Source: Batkoa obscura (lineage: Eukaryota > Entomophthoromycota > Entomophthoromycetes > Entomophthorales > Batkoaceae). Taken from it: DNA of 64,000 nt. The position numbers and the translations under genes were made by a program. The DNA lies in assembly GCA_030770535.1 (NCBI GenBank), contig JASVEC010000026.1:434001-498000 (forward strand). Direction: 5' to 3'. Position 1 is the first letter of the stretch. The number at the start of each line of letters is the position of its first letter. Positions 34,170 through 44,341 of this stretch are shown piece after piece. The notes under the pieces are model-generated. The model was not told the origin of the DNA. It ran no database searches and saw nothing but the letters and a program-made list of their open reading frames with translations.

Positions 34170-36024
34170 TTATAAAAACCCAGTCAAATATTCGACCATT
34201 TGAAAATGAAATTCAGTTTTAAGTGCTACTTCGGCTATATGATCCTCATTAATATAAGCTAATGATTTTTTTAATGTTCTTTTAAATCTAAATAAATATA
34301 AAATAAACATGCAGTTAATAAATCATAATCAACATAATAAATAGAATCCACTTACTTTAAAAGTAAAATTAAAGCTAAATAATAAGCTTCCTTATTATTT
34401 AAATAGGAATATTCTTTTCTAAATATATTTAGGGTGTTAATCCAACATAATATATCTTGAATTAAATTTAAATTTAATTGAAATTCAATTTGAATTCTTT
34501 TCCATCTAAAAAAAAGTACATATTAATAAACCGTTCTTGAAACCCATAATTTTCATTCCTTATAAAAAAAACACAAAAAAATACATACTGTTCTACCATC
34601 ATTTTAGCTAATATCTCTCTCCTAATTAATACATTTTCATCCTTCGTTGGGTAACTTTCATCAAATTCAAATCTTATATTATTTTCTTCACTTAATTTTA
34701 AATCTTCAAAATATTGTTTACTTAATGAAGTTATTGAATTTTCAATTAATAAATAGATTTTTCCAAATGGTCTTAATTTAGGTTTTTCTTTAGGATATTC
34801 AGGCTCTAAAAACCAATCGGCATCTTCTTCTTCTTCCTCTTCTTCTTCTTCCTCTTCTTCTTCTTCATTATTTTCATTATTTTCATTATCTTCGTTATCT
34901 TCAGTATTATCCTTATTATCTTCTTCCTCTGACTTTATGCTACTGATCTTTGATTGTCTTTGTTTTATTTTTAATTTTACCTTATTTTCTTTACCCGTCT
35001 ATATAAAATACATAACTATTAATATATAAAATACAAAATTAAATTTTACTTTATCTTTCATCTCTTCTTTTTCCTCTTTCCTATTCTTTAAAATTAACAA
35101 TTTATCATCTTTATCATTATCTCCCTTTCCTTTTACTTTTACTTTCACTTGATAACCTTCAATAGCATCAAACCCCTCTTTACCAACTTCAAACTTAATA
35201 TCTTTAAAATTAATTTCTCCTTTATCAATTATCTTTAACTCCAATGGTTTGTTGTTTGATTTTAAATCGAAATTCATTCTATTTAACATATTATTTATGT
35301 ATGTTTTTTTAAATCGATTATCCGAGATTAATGTTGGTTTAGCATTTTTATTGGCTCTAAATAATAGGCTAAGTTAAAGAGTGTTCTATATTTGAATTAT
35401 ATAGCTAAGTTACATGTATTCTTTTACATTAATACCTAGTGGAATAACTTCAATTATTGGCCATCTAAAACAAAAAAAGAAGTATTAATATCTATTTAAT
35501 AGAACCCTAATTTTCTTTTCTTTTAACTTACTTTTTAAAATTTCTCATATAAATGGGCTCACTTATCAATTGTGCTTCAAAATATTTATTCGCTCCATAA
35601 CAGATATTAGAACAATAAGGTACCAATGGCGTGGTATCATAAAACTTGAGTTTCTTTCCAGAAATCTTGATTTTTTCTGATTGTTCTTTAGGTACATTGG
35701 AACATAATGGATAACCACAATAATTGGTTGTATTGCGTTCTATTATTACTTCCGAAAAATCAGTGGGAGTGAGGTATTTGGACTAAGAGGAAAAAGTTAG
35801 TATTTGATGGGATTATGTTAATGCCTTGTTGAAATGATATCGAAATAAGGAGATATTACCGATTCTATTAATATTTGTTCGGTTACTTTGGGAAATTGAT
35901 ATAGTTTTTGTTGCCATAAAGCCGTTAATTTTTCATATTTGGTTCGATTTAATACATTTTGATGAAAGATTAATTCCTTTGGTTCATATTTTTTAGATTC
36001 TCCTTTTTTATTGTCCGTTTGCAT
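34170..36024 (-). CDS. RTR1: Rtr1/RPAP2-type RNA polymerase II CTD phosphatase/import factor
   Basis: Seven exons (36024-35860, 35782-35532, 35464-35414, 35356-35050, 34998-34589, 34505-34356, 34287-34170) encode 483 aa. The Rtr1 zinc domain is spread over exons 1-2: YLTPTDFSEVIIERNTTNYC, GYPLC (C-x4-C), then VPYCSNICYGANKYFEAQL (C-x3-C) and SEPIYMR. Rtr1/RPAP2 removes Ser5 phosphate from the Pol II CTD and helps Pol II assembly and nuclear import. The long C-terminal half includes a poly-Glu tract (exon 5, purine-rich repeat 34825-34870) before DADWFLEPEYPKEKPKLRPF, resembling RPAP2 more than short yeast Rtr1. An in-frame TTG lies just upstream; the ATG at 36024 is the start. It shares a 95-bp divergent promoter with RPC34. 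Confidence 0.86.
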
Positions 36025-36119
36025 TCTAAATTCCAAAAAAATAGAAAAGTAAAAAATCGCAGTTTATCTTTTTTTATTTCTTTAATCCCTTTTCCAACTT
36101 TTCAAAAAAAAGAAAAAAA
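36025..36119. promoter_or_regulatory. 95-bp bidirectional promoter RTR1 / RPC34
   Basis: The two ATGs on opposite strands are only 95 bp apart. The spacer is poly(A)/poly(T)-rich (CTTTTTTTATTTC, AAAAAAAGAAAAAAA), which would exclude nucleosomes; no TATA box is evident. Confidence 0.6.
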
Positions 36120-37400
36120 ATGAGTTTCACAGAATCAGAAGCAACAGAGCAAGCGACTTTAGCCCAAGAAAAATTTCAATTTGGGGAACTTGAAATGAAT
36201 GTATTAAAATTAGTTTATTTAACAAAAGATGGTATTAATAATTCAACCTTACAAAAAAAAATGAATGGAATAGAACCTAATCTTATTGTCAATGCTGTCA
36301 ATAACTTATCTTCCTTTGGTTTACTAGACTTTTTTATGGTAGATGGACAGATGGCATTTAATGGGGTTCCTATAACTAGTTTGGAAAAGTAAGTTTCTTT
36401 TTTAATTAATGAAATTTAAAGTGAATAGAGATTTTTTTTGACTCTTAGATTAGATGAACTTAATGAAGAAGAAAAAAGAATTTATAAAACAGTTGAAGAT
36501 TCACAAAATGAAGGTAAAAATTTAAAGTAAACTAATAATTAAAGTATTTAAACCATGTATAGGTATTTGGATCAAAACGTTAAAATCTAAAACTGGGTTA
36601 CATCAAAATGTAGTTACTCGATGTATCAAAGTATTAGAAAATAAGAATTTAATTAAAGCAGTTAAATCTATCAATAATCCAACTCGAAAAGTATATATGT
36701 TATGGGATAAAAATCCAAGCATAGAAATGACTGGAGGACCATGGTATACAGATCAAAATTTAGATGAACAATTTGTACAATTATTATATGAACATATCTT
36801 TAAATTTATTACTCATTTAAGTTTTCCTCGTCAGATACCTGAAGCTTCAGGATTAGGGGCTTGTTTTGATAGTGGTTATACAATGTATCCAACTGCTACT
36901 AATATTTATAATTATATTGCTACATCTCAAATTTCAAGACAAAAATTAACATTAGATGATATTAGAGAAATCTTAAATTTACTTGTTTTTGATGGTAAAA
37001 TTATCAAATTTATGAGTGATCTTGTACCAAGACCAGGATTTATTAATCAACATCAAAGTCAACAAAATAATCATAATAAAGATAAAGATAAAGATGAAGA
37101 GGAAGACAAAGAAGAATTTCAAACCGAATTTAATAATGATGCTTATGATTGGCAATATAAAGCAGTATTTTCAGGTGTTTTTGAAAAGGATCGAAATAAT
37201 ACTAATGCTTTAACGGATATCCCTTGTGGTACTTGTCCAGTAAGTTAAAATTAAAATTTATTATTAAATTTATTGAAATAATGAATATTATTTTTTTATT
37301 GTTTTTTATTGTTTTTTTTTAGGTTTATAATGAATGTCATCCAAATGGTCAAATTAATCCCAATACTTGTGAATATCTTAAAGATTGGTTGGATTTTTAA
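36120..37400 (+). CDS. RPC34: RNA polymerase III subunit RPC34 (RPC6)
   Basis: Exons 36120-36388, 36449-36513, 36563-37239 and 37323-37400 give 362 aa. The N-terminus holds tandem winged-helix domains (FGELEMNVLKLVYLTKDGIN; GIWIKTLKSKTGLHQNVVTR). TNPTRKVYM-type NNPTRKVYMLWD and ITGGPWYTDQ-type MTGGPWYTDQNLD are RPC34 landmarks. The C-terminus is Cys-rich, IPCGTCPVYNECHPNG then NTCEYLKDWLDF, matching the conserved four-Cys iron-sulfur motif of RPC6. The subunit belongs to the RPC82/34/31 subcomplex that opens Pol III promoters with TFIIIB. An acidic/Lys insertion (HNKDKDKDEEEDKEEF) precedes the last part and is probably lineage-specific. Confidence 0.93.
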
Positions 37401-37965
37401 GAATTGGAAGGACATTAAAGGGATAACAGTTATAGATTAATTTGCTAAAATAATAAATAAAAAAAGTTTTATAGTATAAAACAGATGCTAAATTGTATTA
37501 AAAATAAATAAAAAGTTTATACCATCCTTGTAAAAGATAATCTTCAACAAATTTTAGTTATATTAATAGTATTGAGTTGATAGTTAATAGACCTTTATTT
37601 AGTCTTAACTATGTCTAAGCTATATTAAAAAAATTTAATACATTATTTTTAGAATTTTAAATCTTGGTAATAGCAGTATCTTATATGTAAACTGCAAAAA
37701 CTTTGAGATCGTTAAACCTGATGACATACTAACCGATAAGTTGACATAAGGTAGGTCAAGGTAAACCCAATACTTGACTAATGGTAATGAGAGGTTTTAA
37801 AGTCTTTGTAAACAGGTGTAAGGTAGATGATATACTTTGGACTAAGTTGACTATATTAACGTAACCAATAAGGTTTAAAAGCATACTTTATTTAAAAAAC
37901 AAACAAATAACCCTTAATAAAGCGAGATCCCAGAGGAAGAGATTCCATCACTTATATACTTTCTT

Positions 37966-38148
37966 TAAGTATAAAGTACATTACTTTGCCACATTTTATA
38001 TTCACACTTAATATATACGTCATCAAAGTTAGTCATAACTTTGATATTGGTCTTCTTTACATTACTTTCCATAATACATTCCACTTTTATTAAATCCCAT
38101 TCAACTACACCATCCGACTTAATAAAATAGACGATTTGATTAATAGCT
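37966..38148 (-). CDS. Possible terminal exon or gene remnant, unidentified
   Basis: The minus strand is open for about 60 codons after an AG acceptor near 38149-38150 and ends in TAA. The peptide reads IVYFIKSDGVVEWDLIKVEC, then MESNVKKTN, MTNFDDVYIKCEYKMW, with mixed, non-repetitive composition and higher C at third positions than the surrounding spacer. I do not know the family and found no convincing upstream exon, so it may be a remnant. Confidence 0.3.
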
Positions 38149-38598
38149 CTAATAGATAAATTACAATAATTAATTTAATAGTTGAATTTAATATAACTTA
38201 TGAAAAAAATTAAGAGTGTTTATAAAGATAACTGATAAATTAAAATTAGCAAAAAGGAAGGATAAAGGGTAACTATTCATAAATTCCAAATTTTATTTTT
38301 GTTTAATTATTAATATTATTAAATAAATAATAAATACTATAAAATTAATTAGCTATTTTATTGACTTAGTATTTTTTAAATTATAATATTCACAAAGGTT
38401 AAGCTTATTTTTTTATTACAAATCTATATTAGTTGGTTTTGTTTATTTAAAAAGCTCAAATTTTTATTAAACAGCATGCTTCTTCACATATGCATCAATG
38501 AAATCTTTTAATGTATCAAATGAGGCTAGTTTTTAACATATTATCTAGTTATTTCATACTCATTTCGCTAACTCTTGTTTGAATTAATATTTGTTAAC

Positions 38599-38705
38599 AT
38601 TTGGGAGTGTTTTTTTTGACTTCATTATTTTTTCCATTTTCTAAGCACTATTTAAGCGGAAAATTCGTTAGTAAAATTCTTAAACACAAAAATACATCCC
38701 CATTT
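38599..38705 (+). mobile_element. MITE family A, copy 14 (non-TA target)
   Basis: Full-length with TT flanks (ACATT-TGGGAGTG at left, CCCCA-TTTG at right). Forms an inverted pair with the copy 44 bp downstream. Confidence 0.82.
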
Positions 38706-38749
38706 GATTCATAAAACTTGAAGCAGAATTTACTATAAATAAATTGACA

Positions 38750-38853
38750 ATATGGGGATGTATTTTTTGTTTAAGAATTTTACTAGCGATTTTTCTACTC
38801 AAATAGCGCTTAAAAAATGGAAAAAGTAATGAAACCAAAAAATATCACCATAT
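38750..38853 (-). mobile_element. MITE family A, copy 15
   Basis: Full-length reverse copy; right terminus decayed (ATATCACCATAT, like copy 9). Pairs with copy 14 as a potential hairpin. Confidence 0.82.
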
Positions 38854-40067
38854 ATAATTGTTATAAAATGAAATTTTAAACTCATTATATTAAATTGAAT
38901 TAATTATTAAATTTTGAATAAAAAATAGGTTCAATTTATATTTGTTTTTAAAAAAATCATAATTAAACTTTATATTATTGACATGTTTACTTGTATGAAA
39001 ATTATCTATTTTTAATTACTTATTAATTTTTTAACTATTTGGCTATCGATTGTTTAGTCATTGAGTTATTATCATTTGCTATAATAAATCAAGTTAAAAA
39101 ACAGAATCAATCAATATCTTTCTTTTGTTCTTGAAAAGTAATAGCTTGAAGTGTTTTATTAACTAAAATAAAATGTTAGATATTAAACTAGGTAAACTTT
39201 GGGAATAGTGTCATTTATAATGTTTTTTCTGTGAGTGTAAAGTAAGAGTTTGGACTCCTTTTGTCTTCAGTAGAATTAGAGAGATAAAATGGCTTCAGTT
39301 ATTTCTTAATACCTTAAACAATTTCCGATTGAACGATGAGTGAAGTTGAATTAAAAAGCGGAGTTGATAGTCTGGAGGGTTGAACTATACATAAATGAAA
39401 CTATTGTGTATGGTTTATAATCTCATTAAAAGAATTAAAGGTCTATACTAAAGATTCAGCTTTTAAAATAAAGTAGAGAGCTACGTTAAAAGTTATATGG
39501 GATAACAGTTAATGTTTTACTAATATTTTAAAAAAAAAAACAGAAGATGAGATATTTGATTTTAATTCAAGTATAAGTTAAATTTATTTCTAAAATAATA
39601 ATAGCTTTTAGTGTGTCTTTTTACTTGTAGTCTCAACCATAGGTTAATCAATTTGTATTATGCGTAACAAAAATAAAAAGGTAAATGGTTTAAGAAATAA
39701 AAAGATATACTTAATTCATCGTTTAAACTTAAAAACAAATCTAATTCATCATAGTCCAACTTTGCTATAGAAAATCATAATAAGTCTGACTCATTTGTAA
39801 TGTTTAAAGGGTTAAAATTTGAATAAAAAATAAAAACAATGACAACCAAACAAAAAAATAACGTTTCTGTTTTATTGATAATATTAAGACAAATTAGTTA
39901 AAAGATTTTTTATTTTATTTAGGGAATACCTAAAAAGAAAAAATAAAGTAATAAAACTATTCAACGATACTAATAAGTAGAATACATTAGGAATTTATAA
40001 AGAGAAGTAATACAAAAGAAATAAGAATAACTGATCTTCTCCTTGATTTTATTTTATCAATTAATCA

Positions 40068-40174
40068 ATATGAGAATGTTTTTTTTAGCTTCATTACTTT
40101 TTCCATTTTTTAAGCGTTATTTCAGCGAAAAGATTGTTAGTAAAATTCTTAAACAAAAAAATACACCCCTATAT
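40068..40174 (+). mobile_element. MITE family A, copy 16
   Basis: Full-length, about 150 bp upstream of the ATG of the 282-aa orphan gene and therefore within its likely promoter. Confidence 0.83.
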
Positions 40175-40327
40175 TTCAATTAATTTTGGTCAAACTCGAT
40201 TTTTTTTGTAATTTGCTAAATAAAGTATTAGCTAATAAAAAAATGTTCTTATATCGATTCAATTATTTAAATCAAATTCAAACATTGAAATTTATTTCTT
40301 TTAACATTTTAAGTTGAATTTTCATAA

Positions 40328-41176
40328 ATGGTACGTGTCTTTGATAAACCTGGACAATCGAAATTATATGGATCAATAGATTATTTGATAGATTTTATGG
40401 AAGTGAATAAGTTACTCTTATCAAGCTATAGCGATATAGAAACAATTTATCCAGACCAAAGTTTAGGAGCTTTTTTCTTTAAGAATTATATACAAATAAT
40501 GAGTTATGAAGAATCACAAGAAAGACAAAAGGATTTTAGAAAGTTTCATATTGAACGCGAGGACTCTATAACTGAAGGTGAAAGTGGCATGTTTCGATTT
40601 TTCGTATATAATGATAAAAGTTATTACCTTAAACAAGATTTGAATAGTGCTGCTTTAATAACAGATTTTCCTGGACTTTTAAGGTATACAAATCATTTTT
40701 ATCATAATAACAAAACTAAAGCAGTCAAGGTTGGAGACGAGCTTCAAATCCCTAAAGTAGATTATAATTGTGAAGAAAATATTGGCATAAAAGAAATTGA
40801 AGAAAAGATAGGATGGAGTTTATTTTGTGATGCTTTAAACTTAAAGTTGGACTTTTATTATTTAAAAACAAAAAGTATATTAGAATTATATTTTCTATCA
40901 ATATGTAAGGATTTAATCGCTGTAAGAATTTTAAACGTTGTTGATTATTCTGTTGATCCCTTTATCAATACTGACATTAAGTTAGTTAATAAAAAGATAG
41001 TTGAAATAGGTTTCAGTGATGATTGTGAATTTAAATATACTCCAGAATTATTTAAGTTTAAAGATGAAGTATTTTCAGTTGTAGAATATTGTCCTCATTA
41101 TTATACAGTTAACAGTTCTAATGCAAAAAATATTGACACTTATTTAATATCATACATGTCTCATATATTCAAATAA
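40328..41176 (+). CDS. Orphan 282-aa protein between two MITEs
   Basis: Single open frame with ATG and TAA, no intron, no signal peptide and no membrane segment. I do not recognise a family. It is mixed alpha/beta in character and rich in Tyr, Phe and Asp (RFFVYNDKSYYLKQDLN, IGWSLFCDALNLKLDFYYLK). Codons are varied and the composition is that of a folded protein. A MITE lies about 150 bp before the ATG and another starts six bases after the stop codon, so both promoter and terminator may include element DNA. Possibly a lineage-specific gene family member; function unknown. Confidence 0.6.
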   Translation: MVRVFDKPGQSKLYGSIDYLIDFMEVNKLLLSSYSDIETIYPDQSLGAFFFKNYIQIMSYEESQERQKDFRKFHIEREDSITEGESGMFRFFVYNDKSYYLKQDLNSAALITDFPGLLRYTNHFYHNNKTKAVKVGDELQIPKVDYNCEENIGIKEIEEKIGWSLFCDALNLKLDFYYLKTKSILELYFLSICKDLIAVRILNVVDYSVDPFINTDIKLVNKKIVEIGFSDDCEFKYTPELFKFKDEVFSVVEYCPHYYTVNSSNAKNIDTYLISYMSHIFK

Positions 41177-41181
41177 ATAAC

Positions 41182-41286
41182 AAATGAGGATGTTTTTTTT
41201 GGTTTGATTACTTTTCCATTTTTTAAGCGCTATTTGAGTAGAAAAATCGCTAGTAAAATTCTTAAACAAAAAAAAACATCCCCAAA
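41182..41286 (+). mobile_element. MITE family A, copy 17 (non-TA target)
   Basis: Full-length, AA flanks (CAAA-TGAGGATG, CCCCA-AATA). Begins six bases after the orphan gene's stop, so its T-runs may serve as 3' UTR or polyadenylation sequence. Confidence 0.82.
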
Positions 41287-42262
41287 TAGTATCAGGTACT
41301 TTTATCTAAATTTCTATAAACTAAAAAGATTTATTTATACAATGTTTCAGTTATTACATAAACATATTATGTATGAGTAATATATTAAAATGATATTAAA
41401 GTTGCTTCTGGGCACCCTTTTCTAGAGTGGAGATATTAGAACATATCACTGTAAGGTATATTTTAATAACGTATATAAAAATAAATACATAAAGTTTGCT
41501 TAATTCTTTATGGTAATTTATTCTCTAAACTTATTCAAATTAAAAGCTTATTAAGTTAAATCTATATAAAATTATTATTATTCCTTTATATAAGCTATAA
41601 CAAATGTTTTTGAACTCCATTATTTTACCTTTAAGGTGACTGAATCTTCTTACTCTCAATTGTCCTTATCTTGGATCAATCTCCAACCTTTTCGCTAACC
41701 CTTTGTTAAGGATACTGATCTGTGGGCCATTTACACACAATACACTAAGTTCTCTTCCAAATCCATCTCAGCTCCCTCTTCTGCGCTCTTGTTTATTCTT
41801 AATGGCTGTAAAACTTTGAACCAATATGAGTTTATCTCAGTATCTTACACTCTTCCTATATTGAAAGCTGGTTGCTCTACCTTGAAATATCTCCTTAAAA
41901 CTTAGTTTAGTTATTGCATTTCCTACGCACTCACCTATTTTCACCTCTTATTAAATTTTTTATCTCGCAGTAATGAAGGTACTCAGGTTTCATTGGTCCT
42001 TTAAGATTTTAAAAAAAAAGCTTTAACAAATGAAACACTATTGAACTTAAATCCAAAGCTCGTGATTGTAAATTAATATATTATCGTGTTTATTTAAAAG
42101 TTATTCTCCACTTTATTACTGAAAAACGCCGGAATTACCTATAAAAGCCAACTTCTAACACAAGTTGCTAAGATTTGATTTATTCAAATAATCAAAAAAT
42201 ATAAAAACCGCTTTAAACTCTTTTAAACTCAAAGGCTCATTTTAAACTTTAGACTTCAAAAA
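41287..42262. other. Intergenic, with a G+C-richer coding-like patch at about 41615-41930
   Basis: The patch has overlapping open stretches of roughly 58 and 67 codons on the plus strand without an ATG start, and C-ending codons unlike the AT-rich spacer (peptide with TDLWAIYTQYTKFSSK). It looks like a decayed coding region of unknown family. A TATA-like site for the NAT gene is at 42200. Confidence 0.4.
42200..42207 (+). promoter_or_regulatory. TATA box candidate for the NAT gene
   Basis: TATAAAAA 56 bp upstream of the NAT ATG. Confidence 0.45.
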
Positions 42263-43348
42263 ATGACAAAACCTAGCGAACCTTATGAATACGATACATC
42301 AGTAGAGCCATTAGCATATACCAAAGAGCAAGTGTTCCAATATTTGAATAGGATCCAATATTTCAATGAAGGAGAGGGACAAGCACTGCCTGAATTGAGC
42401 TTACAAACTTTACAAAAGATACAAACTAGACACTTACATTCTATTCCATATGGAAACACTTCTTTCTTTTATTATAACGAACTTGATCAGAAAGATAAAA
42501 ATCAGAATGCTCCAACAGATCCAAATAACCCATTAACAACTAAAGGAGTTAGCCTTCATCCTTTGGATATTTTTAAAAAATTGGTTACAGAAGAAAGAGA
42601 TGGCTATTGTTATGAACACAATATTTTATTTTCTCATGTACTTGCCAACTTGGGATTCAATAACTATATAGTAGGTGCACGTACAGCTGATCAGGCTTTA
42701 TTTGCAAAAGAAAAGAAAGTTGTGATGACTGGATTAAGACATTGTGCCATTATTGCTGAATTAAATAATCAAAGATATTTATTAGATGTTGGTTTTAATT
42801 CAATTGGCAATTTTCAACCTGTTCCTATCTTTGATCAAGTTATCGAAGATCCAGAATGTGAACTTGTTCCACTTCCAGATAATACCCATTTACAAGTAGT
42901 ACGTAGATATCCACCAGGCCAAAAGCATCTATCTGCTATGATCCCACCGTTATACTTAGCTCGTACTTTAGTACCAGCTTATAAATTGGATGAAAGTTTA
43001 GTTGGAAAAGAAGAAGGAAAAGAGAACATTTGGCATCCACTCTTCTTTTTTACTTTTTCCCCCTTTTTCCCTAAAGATATAGCACATATCAACTATTACG
43101 TAGTTATGGATCAAACAAACGTCTTTAATGAGCACCTCATTATTAGAAAATACATGCAAGAACCCAAAGGTACTATGGCTAGAGTTTTTGATAATCAATT
43201 GAAACTTATTGCCTTAGATGGGACAGTTCAAAGGATTCATTTGGGAGATGAGAAAGGTAGAAGAGAAGCACTCAAGAAATATTTTAATGTGGACTTATCA
43301 AGTCTTAAAGAGGTTATTCCTCCTTCTTTTGTTACTTTTGATAATTAA
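42263..43348 (+). CDS. Arylamine N-acetyltransferase (NAT)
   Basis: Single-exon 361-aa protein of the NAT family, which transfers acetyl (or in some fungi malonyl) from CoA to aromatic amines for detoxification. The Cys-His-Asp triad is visible: C116 in RDGYCYEHN (family form RGGxCxExN), H160 in GLRHCAIIAEL and D175 in RYLLDVGF. LHSIPYGNTSFFY near residue 60 matches the usual H-x-x-x-P-F-E-N segment, and QPVPI follows the Asp loop. It is longer than bacterial NATs (about 280 aa), with an N-terminal extension and an inter-domain insertion as in eukaryotic members. Gly-to-Asp in the RGGYC motif is unusual. A decayed fragment of a related gene is at 6423-6607. Cytosolic; no signal peptide. Confidence 0.88.
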   Translation: MTKPSEPYEYDTSVEPLAYTKEQVFQYLNRIQYFNEGEGQALPELSLQTLQKIQTRHLHSIPYGNTSFFYYNELDQKDKNQNAPTDPNNPLTTKGVSLHPLDIFKKLVTEERDGYCYEHNILFSHVLANLGFNNYIVGARTADQALFAKEKKVVMTGLRHCAIIAELNNQRYLLDVGFNSIGNFQPVPIFDQVIEDPECELVPLPDNTHLQVVRRYPPGQKHLSAMIPPLYLARTLVPAYKLDESLVGKEEGKENIWHPLFFFTFSPFFPKDIAHINYYVVMDQTNVFNEHLIIRKYMQEPKGTMARVFDNQLKLIALDGTVQRIHLGDEKGRREALKKYFNVDLSSLKEVIPPSFVTFDN

Positions 43349-44341
43349 TAAAGAGTAATGTTAGATTGAAGAAAAAGTTTATTGATATACCGATGATAGT
43401 AATAAAGCTTTATGTGTTTTTATTGATGAAAAATGATTATTTACAATAGGTAATTAACAATTTTAATATAAATAGAGCCTAAATTTCTCTTATTGTTAAG
43501 TTGCTTTTCTATACACGGTCACTACAGCTCTGTAAAATATCAAATGGTAAAATATTTCTATATCCATATCATGAAAAATTTGCACATTTCTTTGCATTCT
43601 TATCATAGTAGTATTTGGTAGCCATGTTTTTGTACTTCTCTGGATGTGAATCCGCATTGCATTTCGCGGGTGATCAGAATTTGTTATTTAATCTGTTAGC
43701 TCATTTATCATTACTGTACCCATTGTTTTAATGTTAGATTCGAAGTTGAATCCAAGATAAAATAGGAAAACAGTAAGATGATTGTAACATAAAACCTTAA
43801 ACTAATTGTTTACTATATCAACTCACATCTACGGAGTTTTTTTATTTTTTAGAATGCTTTTATTAAACAGTTATAAACAGCATATTACTCAAAACTAGCT
43901 ATACATAGTATAGTTTTTAAATTGTTTACGATTAATAATTATACATTTTTACTATGAACAAAGAGTCCAAAAAAAAGAGATAGTAATACAATAATTAAAA
44001 AACTGGAAAAAAAGTAAAGTGAGTAGACAATAATGTTGAAATATAACAACGCTTGAGATATAAATGCTGATATATATAAACTAGTTGTTTCCTAAACTTT
44101 ACACTTAATATAAAATAAATGCAATAAGTTGTTAATGCTTCAGTTATTATGTAGGATAGTATACCGTTGTTTTAAAATTTTATTACTGTTACTCTAACAT
44201 TTAACAATAGCTTGTATTTAAAGATGGTTAAAAAAATATTAATCAGAACTAAAGTACAACAAACCTGTTTTTACTTAATCAACAAAAAGACAATCTATAT
44301 TTTTTATAGGTTAAAATTTTATTTCAATATCTAGTCGCTGT
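43349..44341. other. Intergenic, nothing recognised
   Basis: About 1 kb between the convergent NAT and GH72 genes. AT-rich, no MITE copy, no useful open frame. Confidence 0.5.

Larger units (their letters stand above)
37401..40327. other. Gene-poor 2.9-kb stretch with three MITEs
   Basis: MITEs at 38599-38705, 38750-38853 and 40068-40174. One minus-strand coding-like segment lies at 37966-38148 (separate entry). Otherwise AT-rich sequence with nothing recognised. Confidence 0.5.
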
